Below are positions 44,600-61,602 of a stretch of DNA of 64,000 bases, piece by piece. Under the pieces are notes generated by a model that did no database searches, was not told where the DNA came from, and saw nothing but the letters and a program-made list of their open reading frames with translations. The position numbers and the translations under genes are program-made. Source of the DNA: Apostichopus japonicus (taxonomy: Eukaryota; Echinodermata; Holothuroidea; Aspidochirotida; Stichopodidae); NCBI RefSeq assembly GCF_037975245.1, contig NC_092569.1, forward strand, positions 25,991,168 through 26,055,167, written 5' to 3'. Every line of letters begins with the position of its first letter. Position 1 is the first letter of the stretch.

Positions 44600-46616
44600 C
44601 AGAACTTACTGAAGCAATTATTATATATATTTAAATATATACTAAAATGTTTAATTAGTACATGGAAGATTGGTTTCCCTTTCCTATGCGGAAGATGTGG
44701 GGGAATTCGATGGAAAGTTTTTTAATCGTTTTATTTTAATTTTATTTATGTCTTGTTTATTTGTAGTTAGGATTATTACAATTAGGGCTATATTAACTTC
44801 CTCAATTATTATCAGTTCTCAATTGGCAAGACTTCCCCGGAAGCTATAGACGAGTATAAAGTATCATCGTGCCATTGATTATACTGTGCAAAACTCCACT
44901 GTGGGACTTTGGGGTTTAACATACAATAAGAAAAGAAAATGCAAAACAAACAACAACAACTATATAGTCTTTATCGGGGATCCCCCTTACACTGGACCGG
45001 ACACTCCAGTCAGCCTCACAAACGCTTCAGTGCTCCCTTCAGGGAGTTCCCATAACAGGCTCCCTGGTACAATACACACGCGCGAGTTACACTTTGTCCG
45101 TGAAATGTCTATTTTTAGATGCCTGAGGGAAAGCACCGTCACACCTTCTACCACGCGTAGGCTTTATTGACATATTGAGAAGTGTTGACAAAACGGTTTG
45201 ACTATATGTTGAATGTTTGCGCTACGAGTATATTGACAGCACACAAGTGGAAACTAAATTCGTTGTTATCGGCGAGTAAAGTGACTATACACAAATTAAC
45301 ATATGACACAGTTTCAAACAACACACTAAGCAAACTCACGCGATTCAAAAACGACACGCGGTTAAGTGAAATAGGAATTAGTGATAATATGTTTGGGCTT
45401 TATTGTTTTTAGATCGATACGGAGTTTGGGGGAAAAAGTTAAAATAAGGAGTTTTAACCAGTTTAAACTGTTATTCAGTGTGAAGGGAAATACTAGGGAT
45501 AACTATGATGGTCGGGGTAAACATTGTCTGTATAATCAGATCTAAGGAATACAGAACCTAATGAACTGGCTCGGTTTCTTCCCGTTTGTTTCTGAAGGAA
45601 TCTGGGTGGAGGGGAAGGGGGGGGGGGAAGACATTCGTTTTTCTATCTTCAAAGGGAAAGGACACAGGACCAAGAATAATATCGGACCAAGCATTATTGA
45701 ATGAATAAATGGGGGGGGGGGAATGGAAAATAAAACTGAAATTTGATCACTGTGTTTTTTTTTAATTGGTTTAGCCTCTTTCTTCAAGTCTACTGTTGGG
45801 ACGCAACCTGTAAACCCTGTTTTTTGATAATATTGATAAATAATGACGACAAAAAAATCGTGTCTGCAAAATACGATAAGTATATCTATGAAACTTCTTA
45901 CTTGTTATAAGTTTTCAGCATTTTATTTTTCAGGTTATATTTATACATTTGTATCTTGATAGACAAAGTAATCAAATTATGATTTTTAAAAAAAGGAGAG
46001 ATCTGAATATTTTCTTTCGTTTACTTACATTCGTCTGGTTCCAATTTGTGAGGGGTTTCCCATACTTAATATCAGTAATATTTAAATATATAGTTATATA
46101 TATGTATCATGCAATGAACCAAACGGAGTGACCACTACATTGTTATTTCATCAGAAATAATCAATGAACCAATCGTTCAACAAAAACTGATCGTCACCAA
46201 GACATATCGTCGTATCATTATGTATCAATCATTAAAATGCTTATCGTGGGTAATTTTTAATTTTGGAATCTTTTGTTCATTTTTGAAAAGAAAAATACTA
46301 CTAGCTGTAGCCCACTACATGGTTATTAATATATGTTTAATATGTATAATATATGTATACGGGATGGAAACGAAATTTTGCCGTGAACAAGGCCAAAAAT
46401 TTGCATTAATTAACAAAGTTATGTACTGCAATGCTAATTAGATTGTCGTTGATTCCCGCTATAGAAAAAAAGAATGTATTTTAATCGTTTCCTACTTTTT
46501 CAGGTTTGTATGTTTACGAATATACTATATAAAATAGTGATACCGTATAGTTCTTCGAAATAATACGTCATAATACTATATTATATGTAGATTATATTAT
46601 TCATATATTATATATG

Positions 46617-46656
<40 letters not shown>

Positions 46657-49600
46657 GTATAGTATTGTAAAGTGATATCGCAGAGTTCTTCGAAAACATA
46701 CGTTCAATTGTCGGTTTGCCAAGCCGTAGGACAGGGTGGACAATCACTAAGATAAAGGGACGAATAGAATTATGTCATTAGAGAACAATAGGTAATTGTT
46801 CAGGAACCAACTTATTGTCCTGGCTGTTTCAATGTACCATTCCCTTAGAGATTCACGTGCGCAAAAAACAATCAACAATCATTAAAAATCCCCGAAATAT
46901 TGCACAGAGAAATAAAATTAACTATAACATGTGTCAGTAAGGGATGCCTGCCATAAACAATGTCAACATGACAATGTTTACTTGGTCTCACGAGCCAAAA
47001 AGAATAAACACTTTTCCTTCGAGCATGAGACCCCTTGTAGTCTTACAAACAGTTTATTACCATGTGCTGAATATTCATAGGTACCGGTAATCGGTAGCAC
47101 CATCTGATTGGTTGATGGCTTAACGTGTCCTCTTACAAACCTCTTAAGACAAGACAGACGAAATTACTTCTCTCCTGTCTTCTTAACCCCCCCCCCCCCC
47201 CTCCTCCGCCCCAACCCGCTCATTTACTCTCGTCTACCTTAAGCATTTCTACCTCTTTGCTCTTCCGTAGTGTCAACTAAACTTTCCACTCATTGCCTGT
47301 ATTGCTTCTTTTCTTTTTTTCTTCAAAGTTTACGATAAATTTTACTTTCTGTTTGAAATGTGTAAGCAACCGGTTACGACATGAATGGCAAAGTTTATTA
47401 ACTATCCCCTTTGTTACTTTAATTGCTGTAATAACGGAGAGGAGATAATTGTTTTTTTTTTATGGGAGAAAAGCTAAAAACAAGAAGAACAGGATGTAAT
47501 AATGAAAATGTTTTATAGGTTAAATCATACAAAAGATTTACCGGTTTTCACGAAAATAGATGATTAATCATTTATACGTGCATTAACGTATACCTATGTT
47601 AACAACATAGAAACATATCCTCTCTTCAAGTCAGTTTAGATTACGTAAACGAAATACAAATCTGGTCTCATATGTGAAATTTAATTGCAATTATTATTAT
47701 TAAAACATCTCATTAAAACAGAGTGTAAACAGCAAAAAAACCCAAATAAACTTAGCAATATTATTTCTGTTTTGGTGATGGGTGTGTTGGGGGTGGGGGT
47801 ATCTAAACGGGCTGCTATACCCAAATTCTACCGCCTCCCCCCTCCCACTCCACCCAACCATCCAATCACCCAATCACCCAACCACCCAACCACCCAATCA
47901 CACGTACACAAAGGAAAACGTTTGCTTTCTTTTCTTTTAGAAAATTAAAACCAGAGACTATTTCAAGACTAACATATATGATTTAAAAAAAAAAAATTGT
48001 ACCGATGCACAGCAACGTTGGACCAGGGGTGGGGTGGGCGGGGGGGAGTGGTAGGGTTGGGGAGTGGTTCCTCCAGATTAAACGCAGCCGTTATCATATC
48101 TTTTGAAAATTTAAGTTTTTAGCAATACGTTTATGACTCATACCATTCTTTATATCTGACACACATACTGGTTATGTAGATATTAATAAATGATTATGTA
48201 AATATTACTTTATATTAATTATTGTCCACGGGAGGGGAACTGATCCAAATTTAATGCATCTCGAAATGGAGGAAAATAGATTAATGCTGCCTAGCAGCTT
48301 GAATGAAGGGGAATTTAAGAAACACAAGTGGGTTATTTTGTAGCTTAAAAAAATCAAGGGGAACCGGTAAATGAAACTTAAAAGGACATATTATATTATT
48401 ATAGGGTGATGTAACAACAGCTACTATATTTGTATGGAATCGCGCGAGATTGCTTCTTTGGAATATTAAACTAAATGAAACAACAAATTTTATTGCATTT
48501 GCATTGTTAAAAATTGCTAAGTATACTTTTTATGACATACATAAAAAATATAAAAAATGTGAATATATCATGAAGGTGAAGTTTAAACTTGAAAAAGAGA
48601 GAAGGAGGGGTGTGTGTGTGTGTGGGGGGGGGCTCGATCGTTTGCTGCGTCTGAAATTTATCTCAAATCTAAAAGACACAAACAGGCTTAGACAATGTCT
48701 TTATGTCTTTTCTTTTGTGTTTTTGTTCTTGTTGTTTTCAGTAATGTTCATACATACCATATACAGATTTATATATAGATTTGCCCTTGTCTCATGTGTA
48801 AAATTGGACATGATTGCGTGTGTATACGCGTAGTGTTTGCGTTCTTCACGGGGCGGATGGGGGTATGAACGGTTGTGTAATACAGAGTATGTCGCACGGA
48901 TATACCATGCATATGAATAGCTGTGGGGGGAAATTGAAACTGTTGGATCCCCTGAACATCATGGTCCATGTTGAGCTCTAAATATACATTTGATAAGCAC
49001 ATCGATTCAGAGCTTAAAATGATATGGTTTGTAAACGAGGGGGAGGGGGGAGGGGCTAACGGATGAGGTTAACAGATGGGAGTGAAGGAAGGGTAATGTT
49101 TATAAGGGAGGGGAGTAATGGGAAACTGTTGCGGAAAATATGTAAGAATGTGAAGGGCCACCCATATAGGCTAGTGTTCTTACAAGAGTATCTCTCCACT
49201 TGGTACGGTTGGTGATTACAAGGAGAGGGGTGGCGTTCACATTTGTCAGAGAACGAATTTATGCAAATTGTTTAGTAAATTATGTTGAACATGAGCTTTA
49301 AGAAGAATTGTTTTTGGAGACCATCTGTATTCTGGGTGCCAGGAAAGCATCTTTATATATCTCTTTACACCGTATCGTTGTGTGCGATATAAGAACTTCT
49401 CTGCAGGAGTGACGACACTGTTAAGGCATCTAATATCTCCCTATACACGTTATCAACGTGTTGTATGTGCACAGAATTAAGGGACGTGACTCACGTGAGC
49501 ACACCTTTATGGATTCTCATACCCTATTTAACTGTAAGACATTGGCAGAAAACAGAAGATGGTGTGGGAAAAGAGATCAAGAACAAGAACTTCCCATCGA

Positions 49601-50400
49601 GAAACCAAGAAATGAAACAAACAGGTTGTTACAATACAACCCTTTTTGCAAACATCGACAATAGCGTATACCTCCCCTATAATAAACAAATAAGTTTAAC
49701 CACACGTACATTGCATGGAGGCTCACTCATGCATAGAACCTGCGGGCAGGTTTATGATGGGCGTGGGGGTCAATCAACCGTTTTATCTTGGTCTTCCTCC
49801 GTCTTGTCCTGATTATAAGCAGGGAGTTGTTCCATAACAACTCTCTGTGATAAGTAGACTCTGATGCAGTCGTTTAATACTTCCACTGAAAACATGACAT
49901 AGAAGCTGAAAATCTTATGAACGGAGTATTTGGGAAGGAAGATTGGACGGGGAGGGGCTCAGTGGTGATGTCCGGGAGTGGGGGGGGGCACGTAAGGTGA
50001 GGAATGACTGTAAGTGAAGTTGCTTAGTTGAAACGCCGGAGTAAGCGATTTAACAAGGAGTATAAAGTCAGCCTGGTCTGGCGAGAGAAGGGGTGTAAGG
50101 GGAATTATAATGGGATATAGAAGTGTCCTAAGGTTATTAATATACTAAAGTGGAAATAAAAAATGGGAGGGGGTGTCACATAATTGTTCAGCCTGTGTCC
50201 TGACGCCCACAGTCTAGAGTACCGGTAGGCTGTGTGGCTTACATTTTCACTGGAGAAACAAAATTAGTAGTTTAAATGAAAAAGAACCTGTACAAAATTA
50301 TGTGAATAAGTTATCATATTTGAAAGCTAGTGTGCCTGCCAATCCCCCTTTATGTAACATAATTATCTCGGATGCGGTGGCTAAAACGTTTTAAGCAAAC
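44600..50400. other. Intergenic DNA without supported genes
   Basis: AT-rich sequence with a (TA)n tract at 46619-46654, C-runs at 47186-47201, a run of CCAACCAC/CCAATCAC octamers at 47850-47900, and G-runs at 45611, 48004-48050, 48623, 49038 and 49980. Several open frames of 60-127 codons exist (for example 44886-45170, 48450-48833, 49465-49812), but none shows a domain motif or splice context. Confidence 0.45.
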
Positions 50401-50579
50401 TTCCATCTCCACTTCACGAAGCACAACCTAACTCAAACAGGAAAATGTGATTTTTTCTTACCTCTGATTCTACACGAACGTTTACAACAGTAAGTTCCGT
50501 TTCGACGATCTCCTATCGGCTTCCGTAGTATGAAAGCACATCCTGAAAATAGGGCATTGCGTTTCGACGATACGATTTT

Positions 50580-50589
50580 GGGAAATCCC
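50580..50589. promoter_or_regulatory. Candidate NF-kappa-B site upstream of the IL-17-like gene
   Basis: GGGAAATCCC fits the kappa-B consensus GGGRNWYYCC at every position. It lies about 200 bp upstream of the predicted start site. Nearby GTTTCGACGAT occurs twice (about 50504 and 50561), part of an imperfect duplication. Confidence 0.55.
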
Positions 50590-50754
50590 CATTCGTCCCT
50601 GGCAGGTCGATAACAATTGCATATAAGGTACGCTAAGCCGTTCATTTGGCAAGCATTCGATGAGCTGACGTTAAGTGGTTAACTTCCAGAATTGAAATCA
50701 AGAACATTTCTAGCAAAACTAAGAGAGACAGAAAACTCTGCAGTTATTTAAGAC

Positions 50755-50784
50755 TATAAGCCGGTCGTTTCTATAACATTCAGA
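50755..50784 (+). promoter_or_regulatory. Candidate core promoter (TATAAG and initiator-like sequence)
   Basis: TATAAG at 50755-50760 lies about 27 bp before ATTCAGAAG, an initiator-like sequence with a possible +1 at about 50782. This leaves a very short 5' UTR of about 14 nt before ATG at 50796. A second AT-rich candidate, TATTTAAG, is at 50745. Confidence 0.45.
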
Positions 50785-50795
50785 AGTGCATCAAA

Positions 50796-53526
50796 ATGAA
50801 ATACAACACAGTAAGTAACTTCTTTTTTTTTTTTAAGTTTTATTTATTTATCTAGAATGACTACCTTAACATCGATAATAATGGGTTTAAAAACAATTTT
50901 TATCAGGTGACAATTTGCACTGAGATGCAAGAAATGGTTAGTCGATGGAGACGTGAGAGGGTGGGGTGAGTTGGGATGAGGTGAGAGTGAGGTAGCCATG
51001 AAGTAGCCATGTGGTAGCGCGAGATGATGTTAATATGTCTCTCCCGAAAATTATTCACTTTTCTGTTGATATGGTTTGGTCAACTGCGTCCCCAATAGTA
51101 AAACCATACGATATCGGTTACTTACACTTAGGAAACACATAAATGAAATCGTTATTTGCTTTTGGGACTTTTTTTGTTTTGTTTACTTGGTCTGTGTGTT
51201 GTGGGTTCATAGTCTCGACTTAAGTATACAGCCTATATGTCTAAAAGCTGATAAGTAAATACAAGTCGAGTGCGCTGTTTAACAAATGTGTATGCATATT
51301 TTCGCCTACGGCTTATATTCATTTCTCATTTGACCCGTGCACCCGATTAGTTTTGTATGATTTCTAAAAAAATAATCATCACAGATAATTCTCGTCAAAA
51401 CTTTACCAAAAGAAAAGTCGACCCTTTTCAAACGCTCTGAAAAAAAGGGTGGTTTAGAAAATGGATGAAACTTATGGATACGGTGCGGTTAAGGTGGGTG
51501 GGTGGGCGCCGTGGGGATTATAATAATGTCATTCGAAGATAAACTGAGACAGTGCTATAGGTGTGTGACTATAGCCATGTCCGCATAATATTTACGAATT
51601 AAAATGGCCGATTGTATTATACTCTCTTCCAGTGTATAATCCAGATTTAGCCCTATGCTGTCACCCAAGCGATGGAAATTTTGCAAGAATTGCTTTACGA
51701 TAGAGTTCCCTTCTGCATGACATTGTTACTAAACTAGTCAAGGGCTTCATTTTGTTTACAATACAGACCCTGCGCTTGCTTGCATAGTGGGACAATAGGG
51801 TTTTGATCAAGCCATGCGTGAAAAGGGCAATGCTTAAAAGCATCGCCATGACAACAACCGCCGTCATAATGAAATGACACCTTTTTTTTCATTATAGCCT
51901 ATTACAAGGCAATGATATCAACTGAAGGGAGAACCCCTTCGAAGGTATAAAAAAAACGTGACCGTGTTTAGCGTACATATGACATGGCAGCTTATTTAAA
52001 TACATTCACAATAATGAACAAACCACTTTATATACATGGGCCTTATACATACTGAAAGTTCGCATAAACATTATTACTCATAATTACGTTTAGTATATGA
52101 TATCATATGATATTATTGGTTAATTTGCACAGAGCGGTGTGTATTATGTAGTATTTTCAAGAGTCTTTAACTCTTAAAAGGATCGGAGGTGCCATATACT
52201 TCCCATCAGAGCAAATGAAAATGATTGGCGGTTGTGGGGGAAGGGAACGGGAGGGGAGGGGGCGGCAGGGTGAAAACGAAAACAAAATGATAGGTTAACT
52301 GGAGATCTCTCTCTGACCGGTGGAAAAAGCCTGTCATTGCTTTCAGAATATCACAATAGAAATGTATGAAAATGATTATTTTCTTTTTAAGTTGTCAACC
52401 AGAATAAAGAAAAAAACAGCCAAAATTTTCAAATAATAAAGTTTTTCAATTTCTGACATGATTCCATTTCGATACTAGTGACGGATCTCATCCCGTTTTT
52501 CCACTGATCTTATATAGTTTGGTCGTTCATCACCATAATAAATTCCTATAACATTAATGAATCAAATGAAATTTGTTACACAATACAGAAGGAAGGAATC
52601 AATTAGCAAGAGTGGTGTAAGTAAATCAGAGGTACAGCATATTATTAATTGACACCCAGCAACGATTCGCGAGGGAAAATGAGTGCGCAATAGTGTAAGG
52701 AATTGGAAAGGAGGTATACTTGGTTGGTCACCCCTTTAATCCTTATTTTTCAAATTTAATAACAACCCTCCCGCCGCCCCCCCCCCCCGCTCCCTTCCAT
52801 ATACATGCCTCCTCCATAACTGTTATGAAAGTCTTCTCGAATCTGTTCTTACCTGTCAGTAGGTATAGACTTAAATTCAGTCGTTTTCATATTTCATTAT
52901 TCTCTTTCTGCTTACAGATACTACTATTCGCCGTGGTTGGTCTGTGCGTTCTCACTATTTGCGAAGCGGGCAAAAAAGGAGGCAATACTGAAAAGAAAAG
53001 GAATAAATCAGGAAAATCGCGATCGGCTCGGGCAGACCTCAATTCGCTCGACTTTTGTAGGACTCCGAGCAAGAGGGAGTTGACCATTCAGCTGAAGAAG
53101 TTGAGATCCAAACAAGATATGGGCAGTGTCTTCATCGCACCTTCCATGAGTGGGCCTCATCACCATCCCGCCGAGGGAACCGCCGCAGACGACTCCTCTC
53201 CAACAGCCCGAGCAGACGCTGCGCCCGCAGCAGCCGCCGCAGCCGGGAGAGGGGGACACTGCCAGGAGGTTCACTATGATGTTCCTGTCTTGGACAGGTA
53301 CCCCGTCAGCCTCAGGGAAGTAAGGTGTCACTGTGTCGATTGCGTTAATGAGAATGAGATACCTAACGCAAGGTGTGATCCTATTATGTACGCTTTCCCT
53401 GTACTGAAACTCAGCGACTCACAACCATGTTTCAATGGGCTATTTCAGTACACGCAAATGGAGGAGTACATCACAGTGGGTTGTAAATACGTTCGAAACA
53501 ACCGACCCCCAATCTATGGCAGTTAA
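50796..53526 (+). CDS. Secreted IL-17-like cytokine, two exons
   Basis: Exon 1 (50796-50810) encodes MKYNT and exon 2 (52918-53526) the rest; the donor is GTAAGT, the acceptor TGCTTACAG, phase 0, total 207 residues. Residues 1-22 form a signal peptide (hydrophobic ILLFAVVGLCVLTI, likely cut after CEA). A basic region (KKGGNTEKKRNKSGKSRSAR), a short PSKRELTIQLKKL segment and an Ala-rich low-complexity stretch follow. From about residue 116 the IL-17 cystine-knot fold is recognisable: RYPVSLREVRCHCVDC, FPVLKL, C-F-N-G and ITVGCKYV. IL-17 cytokines are secreted dimers acting in mucosal and antimicrobial defence through IL17R. Eight mature Cys remain, but the usual VGCxC end has Tyr in place of the second Cys. 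AATAAA at 53686-53691 is a plausible poly(A) signal. Which IL-17 subfamily this belongs to cannot be told. Confidence 0.85.
50811..52917 (+). other. Intron of the IL-17-like gene
   Basis: A 2107-bp intron with canonical ends (GTAAGT...TTACAG). It contains G-rich patches near 50955, 51495 and 52240 and a C-run at 52778. No nested gene or transposon end is recognised. Confidence 0.75.
52918..53526 (+). CDS. IL-17-like exon 2
   Basis: Encodes residues 6-207, including the signal-peptide core and the whole cytokine domain. An ORF reading upstream to 52720 is open intron sequence; the splice acceptor at 52912-52917 and the signal peptide gained by joining MKYNT decide the start. Confidence 0.85.
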   Translation: MLLFAVVGLCVLTICEAGKKGGNTEKKRNKSGKSRSARADLNSLDFCRTPSKRELTIQLKKLRSKQDMGSVFIAPSMSGPHHHPAEGTAADDSSPTARADAAPAAAAAAGRGGHCQEVHYDVPVLDRYPVSLREVRCHCVDCVNENEIPNARCDPIMYAFPVLKLSDSQPCFNGLFQYTQMEEYITVGCKYVRNNRPPIYGS

Positions 53527-53754
53527 CTCTATTAAACCGTAAAACAGACTGCGGTTACTTTGCTCTGTAATCGCCATCATGTGTACCTCGAGAGAGAGGA
53601 GAAAACCGTCCATTTTGTTTTTATTATTATTTCCATAGTTTATTACAAGGAGGGGGATTTTAGTGACCAAGGATGAGGCTGAGAGAATAAATATGGAGTG
53701 CTTTGGTAGAGAGAGATAAACGGGAGAGGTGGATGGTTGTGGGGGAGAGGGTTG

Positions 53755-53774
53755 GTGGATGGATGGATGGATGT
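53755..53774. repeat. Short (GGAT)n tract
   Basis: About five GGAT units downstream of the IL-17-like gene. Confidence 0.8.
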
Positions 53775-53849
53775 AGCAGGAGGATGCTACAGGTATAGTT
53801 CGTATGATCAGCAATGTAAATCTCCCTCTTTGATTTAGTCAAAAGGAAG

Positions 53850-57905
<4,056 letters not shown>

Positions 57906-57909
57906 TTTT

Positions 57910-60848
57910 AACTATCGTTTCATATCACAAAAACAATATCTAGGCATGTGTCTCAATCCCTTTGGTATACAAATATCGCAAAGGTTGATCAGAACACCGA
58001 ATTTTGTTATGCAGTCTTTATCATTCCAGAGAAATGCTTTTTTTTCTATACATGTCGGTATGTTGTATAAGTTTGAATATGACAAGAAATTATCATTTTT
58101 TCATTTTAATGTAAAAAAAATTGCTGTTATAGTTGCATATAGGCCTACAGCTATTTCAAACCTCAAGAACTTTTTCAGGGTGCTTGATAATTTGCCGATG
58201 CTCGCTGTATATAGGCAATTACAATGGCTTTATATAACCTGTATGCTGTGAAATGTCAAACGAACATGACAATAGAATAAGGAACTCTTTGCTGATAGGG
58301 CCACTCAAAGCAAATGACTGTTGCGTGTGAGGGGAATGAACAGGATTATGGCTCAACAAGGAAATAGGGGACCGCTTTTGGGAGTCAGCTATTCTTATAT
58401 CAGACTTGATGTGTTGTGATTTCAAATTGATTTCTTTCCCGATGTGACCTACACGGAAATATCAAACCACCTACGAAATTTGTGAAGGTTTTTTGACGCA
58501 GTCTTCATATTTGGTTGGTGAAAAACAGCATTTTAAATCCGACGAAAAATATCATCAAATGTACCAACATGCCCCCTTTTAATGTGTCACATGTACCCGA
58601 TCATGGTTTTAAATAGCTACTCCTCAATTCCTTCGTTCTTCTATCATGCACTTGAATCGGATTTTTTTTTTTTTTTTTTTGCGCTATACATTGTTAGAAC
58701 GATGGGTCAACGTTTCAGAATTCTACCTATGAATTAAGGAGCTAACCTCATATAGGTATCATTTTGAAGGGAGCTTATTTTATACGGAATTACGCCACGG
58801 ACAGGCTCAGAATGATCGAATTATGAAATAATAGACATATTCGTGTTCAAATTCACTCATGTCAAAAAAATCACCAAAAACTACTTTTTTTCCTTTTTTT
58901 TAAGGAGATGAAGTCATAATTTTTGTATCTAGAAAAGGATTAAAAATTATAGAAAAGTATACCATTATAGACCATGTATATATATATATAAGGTACATAT
59001 GAAATATAGTATATATTACATAAACGTCATACTAAAACAGTGACGTCAGCAAGAATCCGCCTATTCTATATGAGTAGAAATCTTCCTTTGACATTATATT
59101 CTCAAACATTTTCGTCCGTACCGTTACCCGTATTCACGGATTGTTGCTCGTATATACTCGGACTCACAACGTTTGGTGTTGTTGCCTCGCCCATAATCGA
59201 ACTTGTCATTATTAAGTTATGCAAGAAACTTCCCTGTACTGTTTTTCTCGCTTTTTGTTTCTTTGTTAACGACTTATACTAATTTCTACTTTACAAAGAC
59301 AAAAAAAACAACAAAAAAAAACACAACGCACATGTAAATTCTGTTTTGTCACTATACAGATTGCGCACACGGCAATAAAGGCGAGGCGCTTCCAGTTATT
59401 ACAAGGCCTGTAATTATTTATCATCGCCTGTTGAGCACACATATACAAAAAAAAATATGTGTTCTAGGAAAGGCTTCCAAATAACGCGGGCTTTTCTGCC
59501 AGAATATGAAATAAAGCCTCATTCGCCCCAAAATATAATTGCAATATCATGCCTGGCAAAAACGAAGAGTTCGCCGTACCCAAACACGAACAACAACAAC
59601 ATGGTTCAGCAGTCTAAATCCAAGTTATGGTACTTCAACAAATGAGTCCACAAGAACCACTGTGAATAATTCATTCTAAAGTTTTTAATTTGTCCATTCT
59701 AAACCCCCCCCCCCCCCGATTGATTTAGGTCGGGGAAATAACCTTTAGGGAAGGAGTAGAGGCAGATCAAGGATTTTACAAAATAGGGGATGTGACCCTG
59801 GAACCCCTGCATCAAGCCGACCTCCACGGAACCCCTCCACCTCCTCCACTCCCACCCCCTACCCTCCCCCACTTGCTCATACCACTAAATAATGTATATT
59901 GCATAACTTATAGGAGTTACTAATACTTTAAAATAATAAATTTCTCGTGTTTTTTCTAAGTTCACTCATTTAATATATGTGTTGTAACCCACCTTCCATC
60001 TACTGGTAAAACACCGTAAAATGACTTTCCAAAACCTCATTTGAAAGGGAATGACTTTTCAAGTCTTCACGACACGGTTTTGAGCGATTAAAGTATATCA
60101 TTAAAATATAGTATTATTTGGGAGCTCTCTTGCTTTTTGTTTAATCATTCTGTCTTATCCGGGATACACCATGTGATATAAGTTTGACGCATCCGTCATT
60201 TGACGAGGAAGTATCAAGCCGTGTTTGAAAGTAAAATGTTATACCGCATTTTTCATGACTCCGCTTACAGTGCAAAAAAAACCTTATATACAAATATATG
60301 AGTTAACACCTTCATTTGACAAGTGTCACGATAATGGTTATCTACAAAAGCGAAGAAAACAAACAGTACTATCAAAAGTATTGATCAAAGGACAAGCTTA
60401 AAATAGCACCCATGCAGCTACGACAATGATTGTCAAGCAAGCTATGATAAATGCAGTTATGCATGGAAACATATACTATAGTAGCACTTGGTTATGAAAA
60501 CGTGACGCGTAGTCTTGATTAGAAACTATTTTACTAAGTATATATGGCGATGTTTAATTTAGCGGCGTGAATTTGTTTATAGATGATATGGAATATTGCA
60601 AGCCTTACAATAGAGGAGGGTCAAATGTAAGACGACATCCCAGGGACCCTGGGTCAATTACGGGGCCCTGTAACTATTTGGGATAAAGAATACTATTCTC
60701 ATTTTTATAATATGTATACTTGAGGGGGGAATGCAGATTTCCAAAATAGGGGCCCATATCTGTCCATGTGGACCGACAATAAGGCCCCTACCATAGATTT
60801 GGCTCCCTGCTTGGTTCTGGTGTAGATAATCGATACACTGTAGTATGT

Positions 60849-60880
<32 letters not shown>

Positions 60881-61200
60881 AACTTGAAATGTAATAGGAT
60901 AAACAATTGAGCTATGGGTATGCGGTCGCCCATTCGCGGCGATATTTACTCACATGCAGGAAGGCTGGTATGGCCCGAGGGCGACATATATGGTCCACTT
61001 ACGTTCCCCTGAATGCGACACACGAGAAGATTTTTCAAAACCCTATTAATCCTCAACTTCTCACCCTTACATTATCGGATGCAACCATCCCATACGACTA
61101 ACGACATCGTTCATTTTAATGATTATCTGAAAGGAAATTATTGTCGGACTTTGTGAAGTTTTCTTCCAAATGTTCTATACTTATGTGATAAGTTACACAA
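57910..61200. other. Intergenic DNA without supported genes
   Basis: AT-rich with a T-run at 58664-58680, a C-run at 59705-59717 and a (TA)n tract at 60848-60873. The ORF at 57946-58251 is open but shows no family motif. Confidence 0.45.
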
Positions 61201-61220
61201 CATAACAAGATGACGCAAAG

Positions 61221-61594
61221 CAAGGGCGTAGGAACCGGGGGGCTGGGGGGGGGGGCTCCCCCAGTGAAAAATATGGAGGGGCGGAAGTATCATTCCGCCC
61301 CCCCCCCCGCTTCGCAAGTCAGAAAACCCCTTTTTCATTTCCAAATGAGAAAAAAATCTCATTTGGAGCACCAAATTGCATCTAAGGCCAGGTGAAAATG
61401 CAAAATTATATACAAAATGGAGTGGGTGGGTTGAAGTGTGCTATATTGCACCAAATTGCATCTGAGGCCACCTGGAAATGCAAAAAAACCCAAAGGGAAG
61501 GGGGACACCCCCACCCCTTAGACCCCTCCCCCAGGCCGGCCATCAGTCTTCAGCCCCCCCCCCCCCCACTCAAAAGTACCTTCCTACGCCACTG
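61221..61594 (+). mobile_element. G-rich hAT-like MITE, copy B, 374 bp
   Basis: The same family and orientation as 25910-26196: it starts CAAGGGCGTAGGAACCGGGG and ends CTTCCTACGCCACTG. The flanking octamers ACGCAAAG and ACGCAGAG differ at one base, consistent with an 8-bp target duplication. It is longer than copy A because an internal segment with ACCAAATTGCATCT and AGGCCA..TGGAAATGCAAAA is duplicated (61367-61402 and 61451-61485). Confidence 0.9.
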
Positions 61595-61602
61595 ACGCAG
61601 AG

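Noticed and set aside
50433..50645. Cys-rich 70-codon minus-strand ORF (NGTYCCKRSCR)
   Set aside because: It overlaps the IL-17-like promoter, has no signal peptide and no splice context; Cys content alone is weak evidence.
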